A DNA stretch of 64,000 nucleotides from Brevibacterium limosum (GCF_011617705.1 NZ_CP050154.1:1240001-1304000); one strand, 5' to 3'; positions 37,777-47,836 are shown, counted from the stretch's first letter. Made by a program: numbers and translations. The notes: generated from the sequence alone by a model not told the origin.

Positions 37777-37815
37777 GTCCCCGGTGCGGAAGCCTGTCGA
37801 CTCCGCACCGGGGAC
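37777..37815 (-). terminator. Terminator of tRNA-Leu
   Basis: 14-bp perfect stem (37777-37790 with 37802-37815) followed on the minus strand by a CTTCTCTCT pyrimidine tract. It lies 6 bp beyond the tRNA 3' end. The spacer 37549-37776 shows nothing else. Confidence 0.7.
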
Positions 37816-37820
37816 CGCGG

Positions 37821-37902
<82 letters not shown>

Positions 37903-37906
37903 TCAA

Positions 37907-37926
37907 GCGGCCGCATCAGCGGCCGC
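37907..37926 (-). terminator. Possible terminator of bcp
   Basis: GCGGCCGC-ATCA-GCGGCCGC forms an 8-bp all-GC stem about 45 bp after the bcp stop and just before the tRNA-Leu 5' end. Confidence 0.45.
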
Positions 37927-37969
37927 GACGCCCTCAAGATTAGCAGGGGCGGCGCGAGTTCCTGAAAAC

Positions 37970-38443
37970 TCAGGCTGCGTCGATGCCCAGCTCTCTGCGG
38001 ACGCGAGCGACGTGCCCGTTGGCCTTGACGTTGTACTGGGCGAGTTCGACCTTGCCCTCGGCATCGACGACGACGGTCGAGCGGATGACGCCCTGGACGA
38101 CCTTGCCGTAGTTCTTCTTCTCGCCGAAGGCGCCCCACTCGGTCATCATCGTCTTGTCCTCATCGGAGAGCAGGTCGAAGTTCAGACCCTCCTTCTCGAT
38201 GAACTGCTGCAGCTTCTCCGGCTTGTCCGGGGAGATGCCGAGGACCACGATTCCGGCGGCCTTGAGCGCCGAGAGCGAGTCCCGGAAATCGCAGGCCTCG
38301 GTGGTGCAGCCCGGGGTCATGGCGGCCGGGTAGAAGTAGACGACGACCCGCTGGCCCTTGTAGTCGCTGAGGCTGACGGACTTTCCGTCCTGGTTGACGA
38401 GGGTGAAATCCGGGGCGGTGTCGCCGACTGACAGACGTGACAT
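37970..38443 (-). CDS. bcp: Thioredoxin-dependent peroxiredoxin
   Basis: 157-residue BCP/PrxQ-type peroxidase. The peroxidatic cysteine is in YPAAMTPGCTTEACDFRD; the second Cys five residues later is the resolving cysteine of the atypical 2-Cys class. AGGAGG lies 7 nt before the ATG. A single-gene unit that reduces hydroperoxides in the cytosol. Confidence 0.95.
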   Translation of the reverse strand: MSRLSVGDTAPDFTLVNQDGKSVSLSDYKGQRVVVYFYPAAMTPGCTTEACDFRDSLSALKAAGIVVLGISPDKPEKLQQFIEKEGLNFDLLSDEDKTMMTEWGAFGEKKNYGKVVQGVIRSTVVVDAEGKVELAQYNVKANGHVARVRRELGIDAA

Positions 38444-38581
38444 GAATATTCCTCCTGGTTTGGGCGGTCTCCGGGGTGGATGACCATTGCTGCCCACCAC
38501 TCTATTCCGTTGCCGGACCGAACGCCTCCGCCGTTCGGCGGAGGCCTCAGCTGATTCTTTCGCCGAGGCGGCCCCGCCGTC

Positions 38582-40330
38582 TCACTCGACCCGTGCGATC
38601 GCCTGACCCACGGCCACGACGTCGCCGACGGCCGCCACCTGGTGCAATGTTCCCGCGACGGGTGCTTCGACCCGAGTCTCCATCTTCATCGCCGAGAGCA
38701 CGGCGACCTCGTCACCGGCAGCCACTTGCGAGCCGTCATCGACGAGGAAGTCCACGAGGCTGCCCGGCACGGGTGCGGTGACATCCCCGGCACTCGCCGA
38801 GGCGGCTCCACCGTTGACGGCAGCATCGCCCTCGCCACCGGTCCCACCGACCGAGCCGAGAGCCGCCAGTAGTCCCGCGGGCAGTCCGATGCTGGTGAGC
38901 TTCCCGTCGATCTCGATCGACATGCGCTGCATCTGACCGTCGGCCACCGGGGCCGGGCGGTCCTGAGTCTCGAAGCGCGGCAGCAGCTCGGCTTCGATCC
39001 ACTGCGTGTGGATGCCGTCGACACCGTCGCCGCCGAGACCGGTGAACGCCTCGTCGCCGAGGATGGCGAGTGAGCACGGCAGCACCGTGGCAACCCCGTC
39101 GACGCGGAGCTCCTTCGCCGCTGTCAAGGTGCGTGCGATCGCCTGCCCGCGGTCGGGACCGTGGACGATGAGCTTCGCGAAGAGGGAATCGAAGGCCGGC
39201 TGCACTGTGTCACCGGTACGCACACCGGAATCCCAGCGCACGCCGAGACCCCCGGGCACATCGAGTACATCGATGCGTCCCGGAGTCGGCAGGAAGCCAC
39301 GGCCGGGATCTTCGGCGTTGATGCGCAGTTCGATGGCATGACCGACCGGCTGCGGGGTCGATTCCAGAGACAGTCCCTGGCCGAAGGCGATGCGGAACTG
39401 TTCGGCGACGAGATCGACCCCTGAGGTCACCTCGGTGACGGGATGCTCGACCTGCAGTCGGGTGTTGACCTCGAGGAACGTCATGGTGCCATCTGCAGCG
39501 AGCAGGAACTCGACGGTGCCGGCACCGCGGTAGTCCACCTCGGCGCAGATGGCTTCGGCCGAACGGTGCAGGCGCTCACGCTGCTCATCCGTCAGTCCCG
39601 GGGCGGGTGCTTCCTCGATGAGCTTCTGATTGCGCCTCTGAGCGGAGCAGTCGCGGTCACCGACGGCCACGACCCGACCCTGACCGTCGCCGACGATCTG
39701 GACCTCGACGTGGCGGGGACGCTCGAGGTACTTCTCGACGAAGCATTCGGGTCGACCGAAGGCGTCGACGGCCTCACGGGTCGCCGATTCGAAGGCACCG
39801 GCTACCTCGGTCAGCTCGTGGACGATCTTCATTCCGCGTCCGCCGCCACCGTGGGCGGCCTTGATGATGATCGGCAGTCCTGCCTCGGCGGCGAAGGACT
39901 CGACCTCGGCCGCGTTCTCCAGGGGACGGTCGATGCCCGGTGCCAGGGGAGCGCCGACTTTCTGCGCGAGCTGACGGGCCGTGACCTTGTCGCCGAGGGC
40001 CGTGATCGTGTCAGCGGTCGGACCGATCCAGATGAGGCCGGCGCCTTCGACGGCGGCGGCGAAGTCGGCGTTCTCGGACAGAAATCCGTAACCGGGGTGG
40101 ACGGCATCGGCACCGGCGGCCTTCGCTGCGGAGAGGATCGCATCGATGTTGAGGTACGTGTCGCCCGCTGTCGTCCCAGGCAGAGCGAACGCTTCGTCTG
40201 CAAGCCGGGCATGCATGGCGTCGGCGTCCTGATCAGCATAGACAGCCACCGAAGTGTGCCCGTGCTGGGCGCAGGCGCGGAGGATGCGGACGGCGATCTC
40301 GCCGCGGTTGGCGATGAGGATTCTCGACAT
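38582..40330 (-). CDS. Biotin carboxylase fused to biotin carboxyl carrier
   Basis: 582 residues. The biotin carboxylase half (about 1-445) has LIANRGEIAVRI, HPGYGFLSENADFA, GGGGRGM and the ATP-grasp block ending in EVNTRLQVEHPVTE. After a linker there is a BCCP domain (about 510-582) with the biotinylated lysine in LSAMKMET. Such proteins usually belong to acyl-CoA carboxylases, but no CT subunit of that kind is nearby. It is the last gene of the pxp cluster, 3 bp after the PxpB-PxpC gene, which carries a urea-carboxylase-type carboxyltransferase fold. I infer that it works with that protein. Confidence 0.9.
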   Translation of the reverse strand: MSRILIANRGEIAVRILRACAQHGHTSVAVYADQDADAMHARLADEAFALPGTTAGDTYLNIDAILSAAKAAGADAVHPGYGFLSENADFAAAVEGAGLIWIGPTADTITALGDKVTARQLAQKVGAPLAPGIDRPLENAAEVESFAAEAGLPIIIKAAHGGGGRGMKIVHELTEVAGAFESATREAVDAFGRPECFVEKYLERPRHVEVQIVGDGQGRVVAVGDRDCSAQRRNQKLIEEAPAPGLTDEQRERLHRSAEAICAEVDYRGAGTVEFLLAADGTMTFLEVNTRLQVEHPVTEVTSGVDLVAEQFRIAFGQGLSLESTPQPVGHAIELRINAEDPGRGFLPTPGRIDVLDVPGGLGVRWDSGVRTGDTVQPAFDSLFAKLIVHGPDRGQAIARTLTAAKELRVDGVATVLPCSLAILGDEAFTGLGGDGVDGIHTQWIEAELLPRFETQDRPAPVADGQMQRMSIEIDGKLTSIGLPAGLLAALGSVGGTGGEGDAAVNGGAASASAGDVTAPVPGSLVDFLVDDGSQVAAGDEVAVLSAMKMETRVEAPVAGTLHQVAAVGDVVAVGQAIARVE

Positions 40331-40333
40331 AGT

Positions 40334-42061
40334 TCAGCCTTCGTTCTCGTTGGTGCGGGGTCCTGCTGCGGTGCGGGACGCCTCGGCCGGGCGGGGGTTC
40401 GGCGTCGGTCGGGCAGAGGTGGTGAAGCGCAGCTTCACGCCGGGAGGCAGCTGCGCGGCGAGGTCGACATCATCGACACTGGCGATGATCGGATAGCCGC
40501 CGGTGAGCGGATGGTCGGGCCCGAAGAGCACCGGCTGACCGTTCGGCGGAACCTGCAGGGCACCGGTGACCGCGCCTTCGCTGGGCAGCTCGCCCGTGTG
40601 GGCACGTTCGAGTGGAACCTCACCGTTCAGTCGCAGTCCGACCCGGTCGGATTCGTGGGTGACCGTCCACTCCTGTGACAGCAGAGTCTTGATCCCGGCC
40701 TCGGTGAACCAATCCTCACGCGGTCCCAGCGTCGCGCTCAGCATCACGGTCTCACCCGCCTGCGGAAGATCCCTTGGCTGCGTGGGATTGGGGTCGACGA
40801 GGTGGGGCGCCGTCCGCGGATCGTGCACACTCACCGTGGTGCCCTTGTCGACAGCGGCCGGACCGAGCCCGGCCAGGGTATCGGCGGAGCTGCTGTCCAG
40901 GGCCGTTTCGACGTCGATGCCACCACGGACTGCCACGTAGCGGCGGACTCCGCGCTCGGTTGGTCCGAGATCGAGTTCGTCCCCGTCGGACAGGGCAAAG
41001 GCCTCGCCTAGGCGGGGCATGAGGACCGTGCCATCGGCAGCCGTCACGGTGATCGTTCCGGTGGCCCCGGTGACGGCGGCGACGCCGTCACCCGTGCAGC
41101 GCAAGAGGACTCCGCCGCCGAAGCTCTCCAGCCCGGCAGCGGTCTCGGCATTGCCGACGAGACGGTTGGCGGTGGTCAACGCGGTGCGGTCGGCGGCCCC
41201 GGCGGCGGAAACTCCCATCGAGGCGAAACCTGGTCGGCCGAGATCCTGGATGAGCAGCTGCAGCCCGGGACGCAGCACCTCGAGGGAGTGGGAGACCGCT
41301 GCCGCCGAATCGGATGCCGAATCCGCTGCTGAATCCACCGCAGAATCCGACACCGCAACTGGCGAACCCGAGAAACCTGTCGAACCCGACCCCGCACTCG
41401 AGCCCGCGACCTCGACGGTCTCGCGGCCCGCCTCGGCGAATTTCACGATCGTGCCGGGTACGAACAGGGCCGGTGGTTCCCGGTCCAGGTCCCACAGCTT
41501 CGCATCGGTGCGTCCGATGAGCTGCCACCCGCCGGGGGAGGAGCGAGGGTAGACGCCCGTGAATTCACCGGCCAGAGCCACCGAACCCACGGGCACACGA
41601 GTGCGTGGGGACGAGCGGCGGGGAACGGTGAAGAGCTCGTCGTCACCGGCGAGGTAGCCGAAGCCGGGAGCGAAGCCGGCGAACGCGACCTCCCAGGTCG
41701 CGGCCTGGTGGCGGGCGGTCACCTCGGCGGGGGAGACGGAGAGGAGGTCGGCCACCTCTGCGAGGTCATCGCCGTCATAGCGGACATCGATCGTGACTTC
41801 CCGGGCCGCATCCGAGACCGACTCGGTGTGCCCGAACCCGTGCACAGCCTCGGCGAGGATCTCGGCACTCGTGCGGGCGGGATCGAAGCTGATGAGCACC
41901 GTACGCGCGGCCGGGATGAGTTCGGTGACGCCGGGCAGATCGGCGGCTTCGAGACTGTGGTGCAGGGCCATCGTCGCGGACAGGTCCGCGCATTCGACGA
42001 GGAGGTGATGCCTGGAGGCGGTGTGGAAGGTCAGGGAGTCGGTCAGCGGGGTCGAAGTCAT
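40334..42061 (-). CDS. pxpBC: PxpB-PxpC fusion (5-oxoprolinase/CT domain)
   Basis: 575 residues. The N-terminal KipI/AHS1 domain (about 15-215) has [15 protein letters not shown] and [15 protein letters not shown]; the C-terminal KipA/AHS2 domain (about 265-560) has [17 protein letters not shown] and [12 protein letters not shown] Ser/Asp/Ala repeat linker (about 230-262) joins them. PxpB and PxpC act with PxpA in ATP-dependent 5-oxoproline cleavage; the same two folds make up the carboxyltransferase of urea carboxylase. Its start overlaps the DUF1445 stop by 4 nt. Confidence 0.9.
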   Translation of the reverse strand: MTSTPLTDSLTFHTASRHHLLVECADLSATMALHHSLEAADLPGVTELIPAARTVLISFDPARTSAEILAEAVHGFGHTESVSDAAREVTIDVRYDGDDLAEVADLLSVSPAEVTARHQAATWEVAFAGFAPGFGYLAGDDELFTVPRRSSPRTRVPVGSVALAGEFTGVYPRSSPGGWQLIGRTDAKLWDLDREPPALFVPGTIVKFAEAGRETVEVAGSSAGSGSTGFSGSPVAVSDSAVDSAADSASDSAAAVSHSLEVLRPGLQLLIQDLGRPGFASMGVSAAGAADRTALTTANRLVGNAETAAGLESFGGGVLLRCTGDGVAAVTGATGTITVTAADGTVLMPRLGEAFALSDGDELDLGPTERGVRRYVAVRGGIDVETALDSSSADTLAGLGPAAVDKGTTVSVHDPRTAPHLVDPNPTQPRDLPQAGETVMLSATLGPREDWFTEAGIKTLLSQEWTVTHESDRVGLRLNGEVPLERAHTGELPSEGAVTGALQVPPNGQPVLFGPDHPLTGGYPIIASVDDVDLAAQLPPGVKLRFTTSARPTPNPRPAEASRTAAGPRTNENEG

Positions 42062-42891
42062 TGGCGGTAGGTGTCTTCCGGTTCGTCGGTGATGAACATC
42101 TTCCCAGGTGAGTGCGTGATCGCGAAGGGAATTCCCGATGCCTGGATGGCTGCCTGCGGGGTGACACCGCAGGCCCAGAAGACGGGAATGTCGCCGTCTT
42201 CGATGACCGGGGCGTCACCGAAATCCGGGGCATCGAGGTCCTCGATGCCGATCTGGGAGGGTTCGCCGATGTGGATCGGTGCACCGTGGACGGCGGGGAA
42301 GCGGTCGGTGATGCGCACAGCCTCGGCGACCTGGAAGGCCGGGATCGGGCGCATGGACACGACCATGTCGCCGCTGACCCGACCGGCCGGAAGGCAGGTC
42401 GTCGACGTGCGGTACATCGGCACGTTGCGACCGGCCCCCTGGTGGCGGATCGGGATGCCCGCCTCGGTCAGGCCGTTCTCGAAGGTGAACGAACAGCCGA
42501 TGAGGAAGGACACGAGGTCCGGATGCTGCTCCCATGCCTCGGTGGCATCGGTGACCTCGGCGGCCAGCGCGCCGTTCTCCCAGATCCGGTAGCCGGGAAT
42601 GTCGGTGCGGATATCGCTGCCCGGAGCCAGTGCGGAGGACAGCTGCCCGGGTTCGAGGACGTCGACGACCGGGCACGGCTTCGGGTTGCGCTGGGTGAAC
42701 AGGAGGACGTCGAAGGCCCAATCCACGGGGACGGAGATGAGGTTTGCCTGGACGAGTCCCGGCGCCATCCCCGAGGTGGGGCCGTCGAATCCTGCCCGGA
42801 TGCGTGCGCGCGCTTCCGCACCAGCCGCCCGCATAGCGTCCATGGCGGTGGCGCCGGAGGTGGCAGTGGCGGTCGTGGTTGCAGCGCTCAT
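42058..42891 (-). CDS. DUF1445 putative hydro-lyase (YcsI-like)
   Basis: 277 residues with the family marks [40 protein letters not shown] and the late [13 protein letters not shown] with [12 protein letters not shown]. In Bacillus subtilis the homologue ycsI sits in the same type of operon. A mammalian relative is a D-glutamate cyclase making 5-oxo-D-proline, so a link to 5-oxoproline chemistry is plausible. Overlaps neighbours by 4 nt on both sides. Confidence 0.85.
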   Translation of the reverse strand: MSAATTTATATSGATAMDAMRAAGAEARARIRAGFDGPTSGMAPGLVQANLISVPVDWAFDVLLFTQRNPKPCPVVDVLEPGQLSSALAPGSDIRTDIPGYRIWENGALAAEVTDATEAWEQHPDLVSFLIGCSFTFENGLTEAGIPIRHQGAGRNVPMYRTSTTCLPAGRVSGDMVVSMRPIPAFQVAEAVRITDRFPAVHGAPIHIGEPSQIGIEDLDAPDFGDAPVIEDGDIPVFWACGVTPQAAIQASGIPFAITHSPGKMFITDEPEDTYRQ

Positions 42892-43679
42892 TTGCCGACT
42901 CCGGCGAAGGCGGCGATCGTGACGCCTTCGGATTCGAGGAGATCACGGGCAGCCCGGGCCATGTCGATGGATCCCTGGCTGTCGCCGTGGAAGCAGATGG
43001 ACTGCGCATCGATGTCGACGTGGCTGCCGTCGATGGCTTCGACCTGTCCGGTCTGGACGAGGCGCAGGACGCGGGAGGCTACGGCCTCTGGGTCGTGGAG
43101 GACCGCGTTCGGCTCCGACCGGGAGACCAGGGAACCGTCGGGGTTGTAGGACCGGTCGGCGAAGGCCTCGGCGGCAACGGTCAGCCCGGCCCCGGCGGCG
43201 ACGCGGTTGGCCACGCTGCCGGCGAGGCCGAGGAAAACCAGCGAGTCGTCGATGGCTTTGACCGCGTCCACGACGACCTTCGCCTGCGCTTCGTCGTGGA
43301 CGATCGCGTTGTAGAGGCCGCCGTGGGGCTTGACGTAGGAGACGGTTCCGCCGACGGCTGTGGTCAGGCCGATGAGCGCGCCGATCTGGTATTCGACCTG
43401 CGCCTGCAGGGTCGCTGCCGGCACGTCGAGGGCGCGGCGACCGAAGCCTTCGTAATCGTCGTAGCCGGGATGTGCTCCGATGACGACTCCGCCCTTCGTC
43501 GCGGCGGCGACGGTGGCACGGATGCCTTCGGGGTTTCCGGCATGGAAACCGCAGGCCACGTTCGCGCTGGTGACGAGGCCGAGCATGGCGGCATCGTCAC
43601 TGACGACACGGTCGGGAACGTTTTCCCCGAGGTCAGAGTTGAGGTCGATTCTCAGTTCGCTGTTGACAGACAATGTCAC
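42888..43679 (-). CDS. pxpA: 5-oxoprolinase subunit A (LamB/YcsF family)
   Basis: 263 residues. [13 protein letters not shown] at the start, [31 protein letters not shown] and the late ICFHGDS motif are diagnostic. GTG start overlaps the transporter stop (GTGA); the frame is open upstream to 43775 but overlaps the transporter gene. Works with PxpB and PxpC to hydrolyse 5-oxoproline (pyroglutamate) to glutamate. Confidence 0.93.
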   Translation of the reverse strand: MTLSVNSELRIDLNSDLGENVPDRVVSDDAAMLGLVTSANVACGFHAGNPEGIRATVAAATKGGVVIGAHPGYDDYEGFGRRALDVPAATLQAQVEYQIGALIGLTTAVGGTVSYVKPHGGLYNAIVHDEAQAKVVVDAVKAIDDSLVFLGLAGSVANRVAAGAGLTVAAEAFADRSYNPDGSLVSRSEPNAVLHDPEAVASRVLRLVQTGQVEAIDGSHVDIDAQSICFHGDSQGSIDMARAARDLLESEGVTIAAFAGVGK

Positions 43680-44980
43680 CCTCCGATTCCGATCATGGCG
43701 AAGATGGGGCCGATGGACTGTGTGGCCGTGTACCACGTGACCAGTGTTGCCGCGGTGCCGATGATGAGCAACCACTTCGGGTACGAATCAGTGCGCAGCA
43801 GGCGCGGCCTGAACCAGCCGATGTACATGAAGATCGTCAGACCGATCGGCAGGATGAGCCCGTTGAAGCCGCCGACGAAGACGAGCAGCGTTGCCGGAGC
43901 GGTGCCGAGGACGAGGTAGACGACGAGCGAGACGACGATGAAGGACACCGTCGCCAGCTGCAGCGGCCAGCCGCCCTCGAGGCGTTTGGAGAACGCCGAG
44001 AGGAACGTCGCCGAAGTGTAGGCGGCACCGATGACCGAGCTCAGAGCCGCGGCCCAGAAGATCGCGCCGAAGATGCGCATTCCCGCATCGCCGAGGACTG
44101 CGGCGAAGGCCTGACCGGCGGGGTTGGCCACGCTCGAGTCGAGGTCGAGAGCGACACCGGAGGCGACGACGCCGAGGATGGCGAGGAAGAGGACGTAGCG
44201 CATGACACCGGTGACGAGGATCCCCGACAGAGCCGAGCGCATGACAGAACCGGCATTCTCCGGGCCGGTCTTGCCCGAGTCGAGGTACCGGTGGGCGCCG
44301 GAATAGGTGATGTAGCCGCCGACGGTGCCGCCGACGATCGTGGTCACGGTGGCGAAGTTGATGGTGTCGGGCGCGATCGACTGTCTGAGCGCCTCACCGA
44401 CCGGCGGGTTCGAGACGATGGCGACGACACAGGTGAGGATGATCATTCCGACGCCGAGGACGAGGACGACGGCGTCGACGACCTTTCCGGCGCGTTTGAA
44501 CAGGAAGATGCCGATCGCCAGGACGCCGGTGAGCAGTCCGCCGAGCTTCGGGTCGATGCCCAGCAGCGCATTGAGGCCAAGGCCGCCACCGGCGATATTG
44601 CCGATGTTGAAGGCCAGTCCGCCGACGACGATCAGGACGGACAGGAGGATGCCCGAACCCGGCACGGCCGAGGAAGCCAGCTGTGCTGCGCGTTTGCCCG
44701 AGGAGGTCACCATCCGCCAGATATTGAGCTGGATGGCGATGTCGATGAGGATCGACGCGAAGATCGCGAAGGCGAAGGCCGCACCCATCTGAGCCGTGAA
44801 GGTGGCGGTCTGCGTGATGAAGCCCGGACCGATCGCCGAGGTGGCCATGAGGAAGATGGCGCCGATGATCGCGCTGCGGCTGATCTTGGAGCCGATTTCG
44901 CTCTTGGCATTGTCAAGGCCCGAGGCGGCCCCATCCGTAGAAGAGGATTCCGGCGGCTGGGATTCCGGTGCGTGTGACAT
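43676..44980 (-). CDS. NRAMP-family transporter (YcsG-like)
   Basis: 434 residues with eleven or so helices. Helix 1 carries [17 protein letters not shown], where metal-transporting NRAMP proteins have the DPGN motif; here it is IGPG, so the Asp and Asn metal ligands are missing. As in the Bacillus ycsG arrangement it is co-transcribed with pxpA, so it probably imports the lactam substrate or glutamate-like compound rather than a metal. SD GGAG precedes the ATG. Confidence 0.82.
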   Translation of the reverse strand: MSHAPESQPPESSSTDGAASGLDNAKSEIGSKISRSAIIGAIFLMATSAIGPGFITQTATFTAQMGAAFAFAIFASILIDIAIQLNIWRMVTSSGKRAAQLASSAVPGSGILLSVLIVVGGLAFNIGNIAGGGLGLNALLGIDPKLGGLLTGVLAIGIFLFKRAGKVVDAVVLVLGVGMIILTCVVAIVSNPPVGEALRQSIAPDTINFATVTTIVGGTVGGYITYSGAHRYLDSGKTGPENAGSVMRSALSGILVTGVMRYVLFLAILGVVASGVALDLDSSVANPAGQAFAAVLGDAGMRIFGAIFWAAALSSVIGAAYTSATFLSAFSKRLEGGWPLQLATVSFIVVSLVVYLVLGTAPATLLVFVGGFNGLILPIGLTIFMYIGWFRPRLLRTDSYPKWLLIIGTAATLVTWYTATQSIGPIFAMIGIGG

Positions 44981-45075
44981 GGGAGTCTCCGACTGTCTGG
45001 TGGTCAGTTGTTCCTTCGTGTGCGCCGATGGGGTGAGGGCAGCGATGTATGTGTCCTGGCGCACGTAAAGTGGTA

Positions 45076-45102
45076 AACAATGTAGCACTCATTGTTCAAC
45101 AA
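45076..45102. promoter_or_regulatory. Probable GntR operator of the pxp cluster
   Basis: AACAATG...CATTGTT (45076-45096) overlaps a perfect TTGTT-C-AACAA palindrome (45092-45102) between the divergent transporter and gntR genes. Confidence 0.55.
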
Positions 45103-45186
45103 ACATAGACGGAGGTCACACTTCTCGTCGTCTCTTTGTCGACGGACGGATGGGATTTCGGGGTGCTGTTTCAGTAGGATGGAGAG

Positions 45187-45825
45187 GTGAATCACGATTC
45201 GTCCCTGGTCAACAGGCTCACTGACCGCCTCATCGCTGCAGAGCTGCGCCCGGGTGAGCGGCTGTCCGAAACCGCGCTGGCGAAGGAATTCGATGTTTCG
45301 CGCAATACTCTGCGTGAGGCGTTCCGGGTCCTCGGTGAGCAGGGCCTGGTCACGCATATCCCGCACCGAGGCGTCTCAGTGGCGTCACCGAGCACCGCCG
45401 ATGTCGTCGACATCTACCGGGTGCGTCATCATGTGGAGTGCTCGGTGCTCGAGTACGCTCCGCGCAATCACCCGAACGCCGTGAGGATGGAGGCGGCCGT
45501 CGAGGCTGCCGAGAAGTTCGCTGCCGAAGAGAACTGGCTGGAAGTCGGCACGGCGAACATGGGGTTCCACAATGCCGTCGTCTCGCTGTCGGACAGCAGG
45601 CGGTTGATGCGGTCGTTTGCCAATGTGCTCGCCGAGCTGCGCCTGGCCTTCCTCAAGGTGGAGGTCCTCGACTTCCTCCATGCGCCCTTCATCGAGCGCA
45701 ACCGCGAGGTGGTCGAGATCTATCGCTCTGATGGGCCGGGGGCCGCCGCTGCTAGGCTTGCCGTCTACCTCGGGGACTCGGAGAGACAGGTTCTCGGTGC
45801 CTATGCCCGCGCCGGTCAGGACTGA
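45187..45825 (+). CDS. GntR-family regulator (FCD type)
   Basis: 212 residues. Winged helix with GERLSETALAKEFDVSRNTLREAFRVLGEQGLV and a C-terminal helical FCD ligand domain. GTG start with GGAGAG just upstream. Divergent from the pxp cluster and its likely regulator; the effector would be 5-oxoproline or a related acid by context. Confidence 0.88.
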   Translation: MNHDSSLVNRLTDRLIAAELRPGERLSETALAKEFDVSRNTLREAFRVLGEQGLVTHIPHRGVSVASPSTADVVDIYRVRHHVECSVLEYAPRNHPNAVRMEAAVEAAEKFAAEENWLEVGTANMGFHNAVVSLSDSRRLMRSFANVLAELRLAFLKVEVLDFLHAPFIERNREVVEIYRSDGPGAAAARLAVYLGDSERQVLGAYARAGQD

Positions 45826-45850
45826 ATTGGGAAGCTGGGGTTCGTGAGTG

Positions 45851-46141
45851 CTATTGAACCGGATTCGATGACACCTCGAGCTGCGAATAGCGGTCGTTCT
45901 GAGGAGTCAGCTTGGACGCGCCTTTGAGCTTAGATGAGAAGGGGCCGTTGGAGACACCAAGGTAAGCCTGCTTACGAGTGTGCTGCCAGTAGTCTGGAGC
46001 ATCACTCCTTGAGCTCTTCAGAGTTGACCAGCTGGCCGATTGAAATCTGGCGGGTGGCAGAGTTAGCTCGCTAAGGTCACGACACCACCTAGCTTCGCGC
46101 GAAGACGTGTCAATCGATGTGAAGACAGACTGATCGGACAG
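45851..46141 (-). pseudogene. Remnant open frame, no start codon
   Basis: 97 codons open on the minus strand between two stops with coding-like composition, including RWCRDLSELTLPPARF and APDYWQHTRKQAYLGVSNG, but with no ATG, GTG or TTG before the conserved-looking part. It looks like the 3' part of a lost gene. Family not recognised. It fills most of the 45826-46235 spacer. Confidence 0.3.
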
Positions 46142-46149
46142 TTAGTGCA

Positions 46150-46180
46150 GTTCGGGTGCCACCAAAGGCAGCACCCGAAC
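46150..46180 (-). terminator. Terminator of fdhA
   Basis: 10-bp perfect stem GTTCGGGTGC/GCACCCGAAC with an 11-nt loop, 56 bp after the fdhA stop on the minus strand. Confidence 0.6.
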
Positions 46181-46235
46181 CCGTTCTCTGATGTCGTTAA
46201 ATGAAGCTTGCAGTCCTTCTGGAGGGTGGATCAGG

Positions 46236-47429
46236 TCAGGCTGGAATGAGCCCGTGCGGATCGATGATGAACTTGTCCGAAGCACCCTTATCAAAGGTTG
46301 CGTAGGCGTCTGGAGCATCGTCGAGACTGATGATCTTCGTGTTGAGCATGTCGCTGAGGTACGGCATGCGGTCCCAGAGAATGGCCATCATCAACTCGCG
46401 GTTGTAGTGCATGATCGGTGCCTGGCCGCCCGAGATTCGAGGTGACTTGATCCATGCTTTTCCGAAGTCGAGTGGGAAAGTTCCTTCCTGCTCTGCTTTC
46501 GACTCTGCAAGCGGATCGGGTCCGTAGACTCCGATAATGCCGGTGGCTCCGCCAGGTCGGGTAGCGTCCATGACTTGATTGATCGCGTGCGCGGGATCCA
46601 TATCTCCGGCCTCACGACCGATTCCATGTGCTTCCGAGCCCACGTAGTCCACCGCACAATCCACCATGGGCTCGCCTAGAATAGCTTCGATCTGATCGGT
46701 CAGAGGAACATCCTCGTTGAGGTCAATGGTCTCGCAGCCGTTCTGTTTCATCAGATCGAGGCGGTCCTTGTGGTAGTCGCCGACAATGATGCATGACGCT
46801 CCGAGGAGGCGAGCTGCCGCTGCCCCGCAACGGCCGACAGGTCCTGCACCGGCAATATAGACTGTCGAGCCTGGCTTGGCGCCGGCCTCCATGAGTCCGT
46901 GGAATGCAGTGGGAAGAATGTCTGACAAGAGGGCCAAGTCGCGGATCTTCTCCATGGCCTGGTCCTTGTCTGGGAAGCGGAGCAGCTGAAAGTCGGCATA
47001 GGGCACAAACAGGTATTCCGCCTGTCCACCTTGCCAATTGCCGAGGTTGAACCCGTAGGCTGCGCAGGCGACATCTGGATTCGTAGTCTCGCAGATTTCC
47101 GTCCTGCGCGCCCGGCAATTGCGACACCGGCCGCAGGCGACATTGAACGGCACCGAGACGAGATCGCCTTCCTTGAGGAAAGTGACGTCGGATCCGAGCT
47201 CAACTACCTGGCCTGTCATTTCATGTCCCATGACCATGCCTTGGGGCACTGGGAAAGAGCCACGGTAGATGTGGAGGTCGCTTCCGCAGATATTCGTAGC
47301 GACGATTTTCAGTATGACACCGTGCGGTGCTTTTGCTCCGTCGGGCATCTCCAGTTTTGGGAAGTCGAGATTTTCGACCTGCATGTCTTGTGGATTAGCG
47401 AACACTACTGCGCGATTGCCATCAGCCAT
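46236..47429 (-). CDS. fdhA: Formaldehyde dehydrogenase, glutathione-independent
   Basis: 397-residue zinc-dependent medium-chain dehydrogenase. Catalytic zinc ligands Cys48 (CGSDLH) and His69 (GHE); structural zinc cysteines 99, 102, 105 and 113; Rossmann GAGPVG in the middle. The long DYVGSEAHGIGREAGD insert is typical of the Pseudomonas-type FdhA that dismutates or oxidises formaldehyde without glutathione. SD GGAAGGA precedes the ATG. Codon use is less GC-biased than neighbours and an IS remnant lies just upstream, so acquisition is likely. Confidence 0.9.
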   Translation of the reverse strand: MADGNRAVVFANPQDMQVENLDFPKLEMPDGAKAPHGVILKIVATNICGSDLHIYRGSFPVPQGMVMGHEMTGQVVELGSDVTFLKEGDLVSVPFNVACGRCRNCRARRTEICETTNPDVACAAYGFNLGNWQGGQAEYLFVPYADFQLLRFPDKDQAMEKIRDLALLSDILPTAFHGLMEAGAKPGSTVYIAGAGPVGRCGAAAARLLGASCIIVGDYHKDRLDLMKQNGCETIDLNEDVPLTDQIEAILGEPMVDCAVDYVGSEAHGIGREAGDMDPAHAINQVMDATRPGGATGIIGVYGPDPLAESKAEQEGTFPLDFGKAWIKSPRISGGQAPIMHYNRELMMAILWDRMPYLSDMLNTKIISLDDAPDAYATFDKGASDKFIIDPHGLIPA

Positions 47430-47522
47430 GATTTTCGTGTCCTTCCATAGGATGGTCATCCAGCTTTCTGCTGGAACTTGCATGCGAAAGCGTTTATTTT
47501 TCGCCTGCTGGTTCAGCCTAGT

Positions 47523-47836
47523 TGAATCGCCCCAGGGATAATAGAGGCAGGGAGATTGGAGGAAGGAGATTCTCTCTTGCCAGTGAAATACGCCGACGAG
47601 CTCAAGGATCGTGCCGTCGAGCGCGTCGTCCGTGCCGAGGCCGATCTGGACGTCGCAAACGGGGCAAACACGCAATACGTGGTCGTGGCCTGGTGCAACA
47701 AGACCCGACTGCACCCAGCGACAGGGTGCCGCCCGCCACTCGAGGTCCATTCGGAGTGGATCAACCAGTCCGCGACAGAACCCGCGGCTGCCAAGGAGAC
47801 CAGAATAGGAGCCTCTGTGAAACCCGCGGCTTGACA
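47523..47836 (+). mobile_element. Internally deleted IS3-family element
   Basis: 314-bp remnant. The left end TGAATCGCCCCAGGG and right end ACCCGCGGCTTGACA resemble degenerate inverted terminal repeats of actinobacterial IS3 elements. Inside, the first codons of an orfA and the last codons of an orfB are fused in one frame. No clear target duplication. Confidence 0.5.
47577..47834 (+). pseudogene. Fused orfA/orfB transposase remnant
   Basis: 85 codons from TTG with GGAAGGAG upstream. Residues 1-20 (PVKYADELKDRAVERVV) match the start of IS3 orfA; from about residue 38 VAWCNKTRLHPATGCRPPLEVHSEWINQS matches the end of the orfB integrase. The catalytic DDE core and most of both genes are missing, so it is not active. 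Confidence 0.55.

Noticed and set aside
45826..46240. Left attachment repeat matching the tRNA-Lys 3' end
   Set aside because: I looked for the tRNA 3' sequence in the left border region and saw only a short GCACCCGAACC similarity inside a terminator hairpin.
47430..47750. Upstream extension of fdhA across the IS remnant
   Set aside because: The extra residues are antisense to the transposase remnant; the family start MADGNRAVVF has a good SD.
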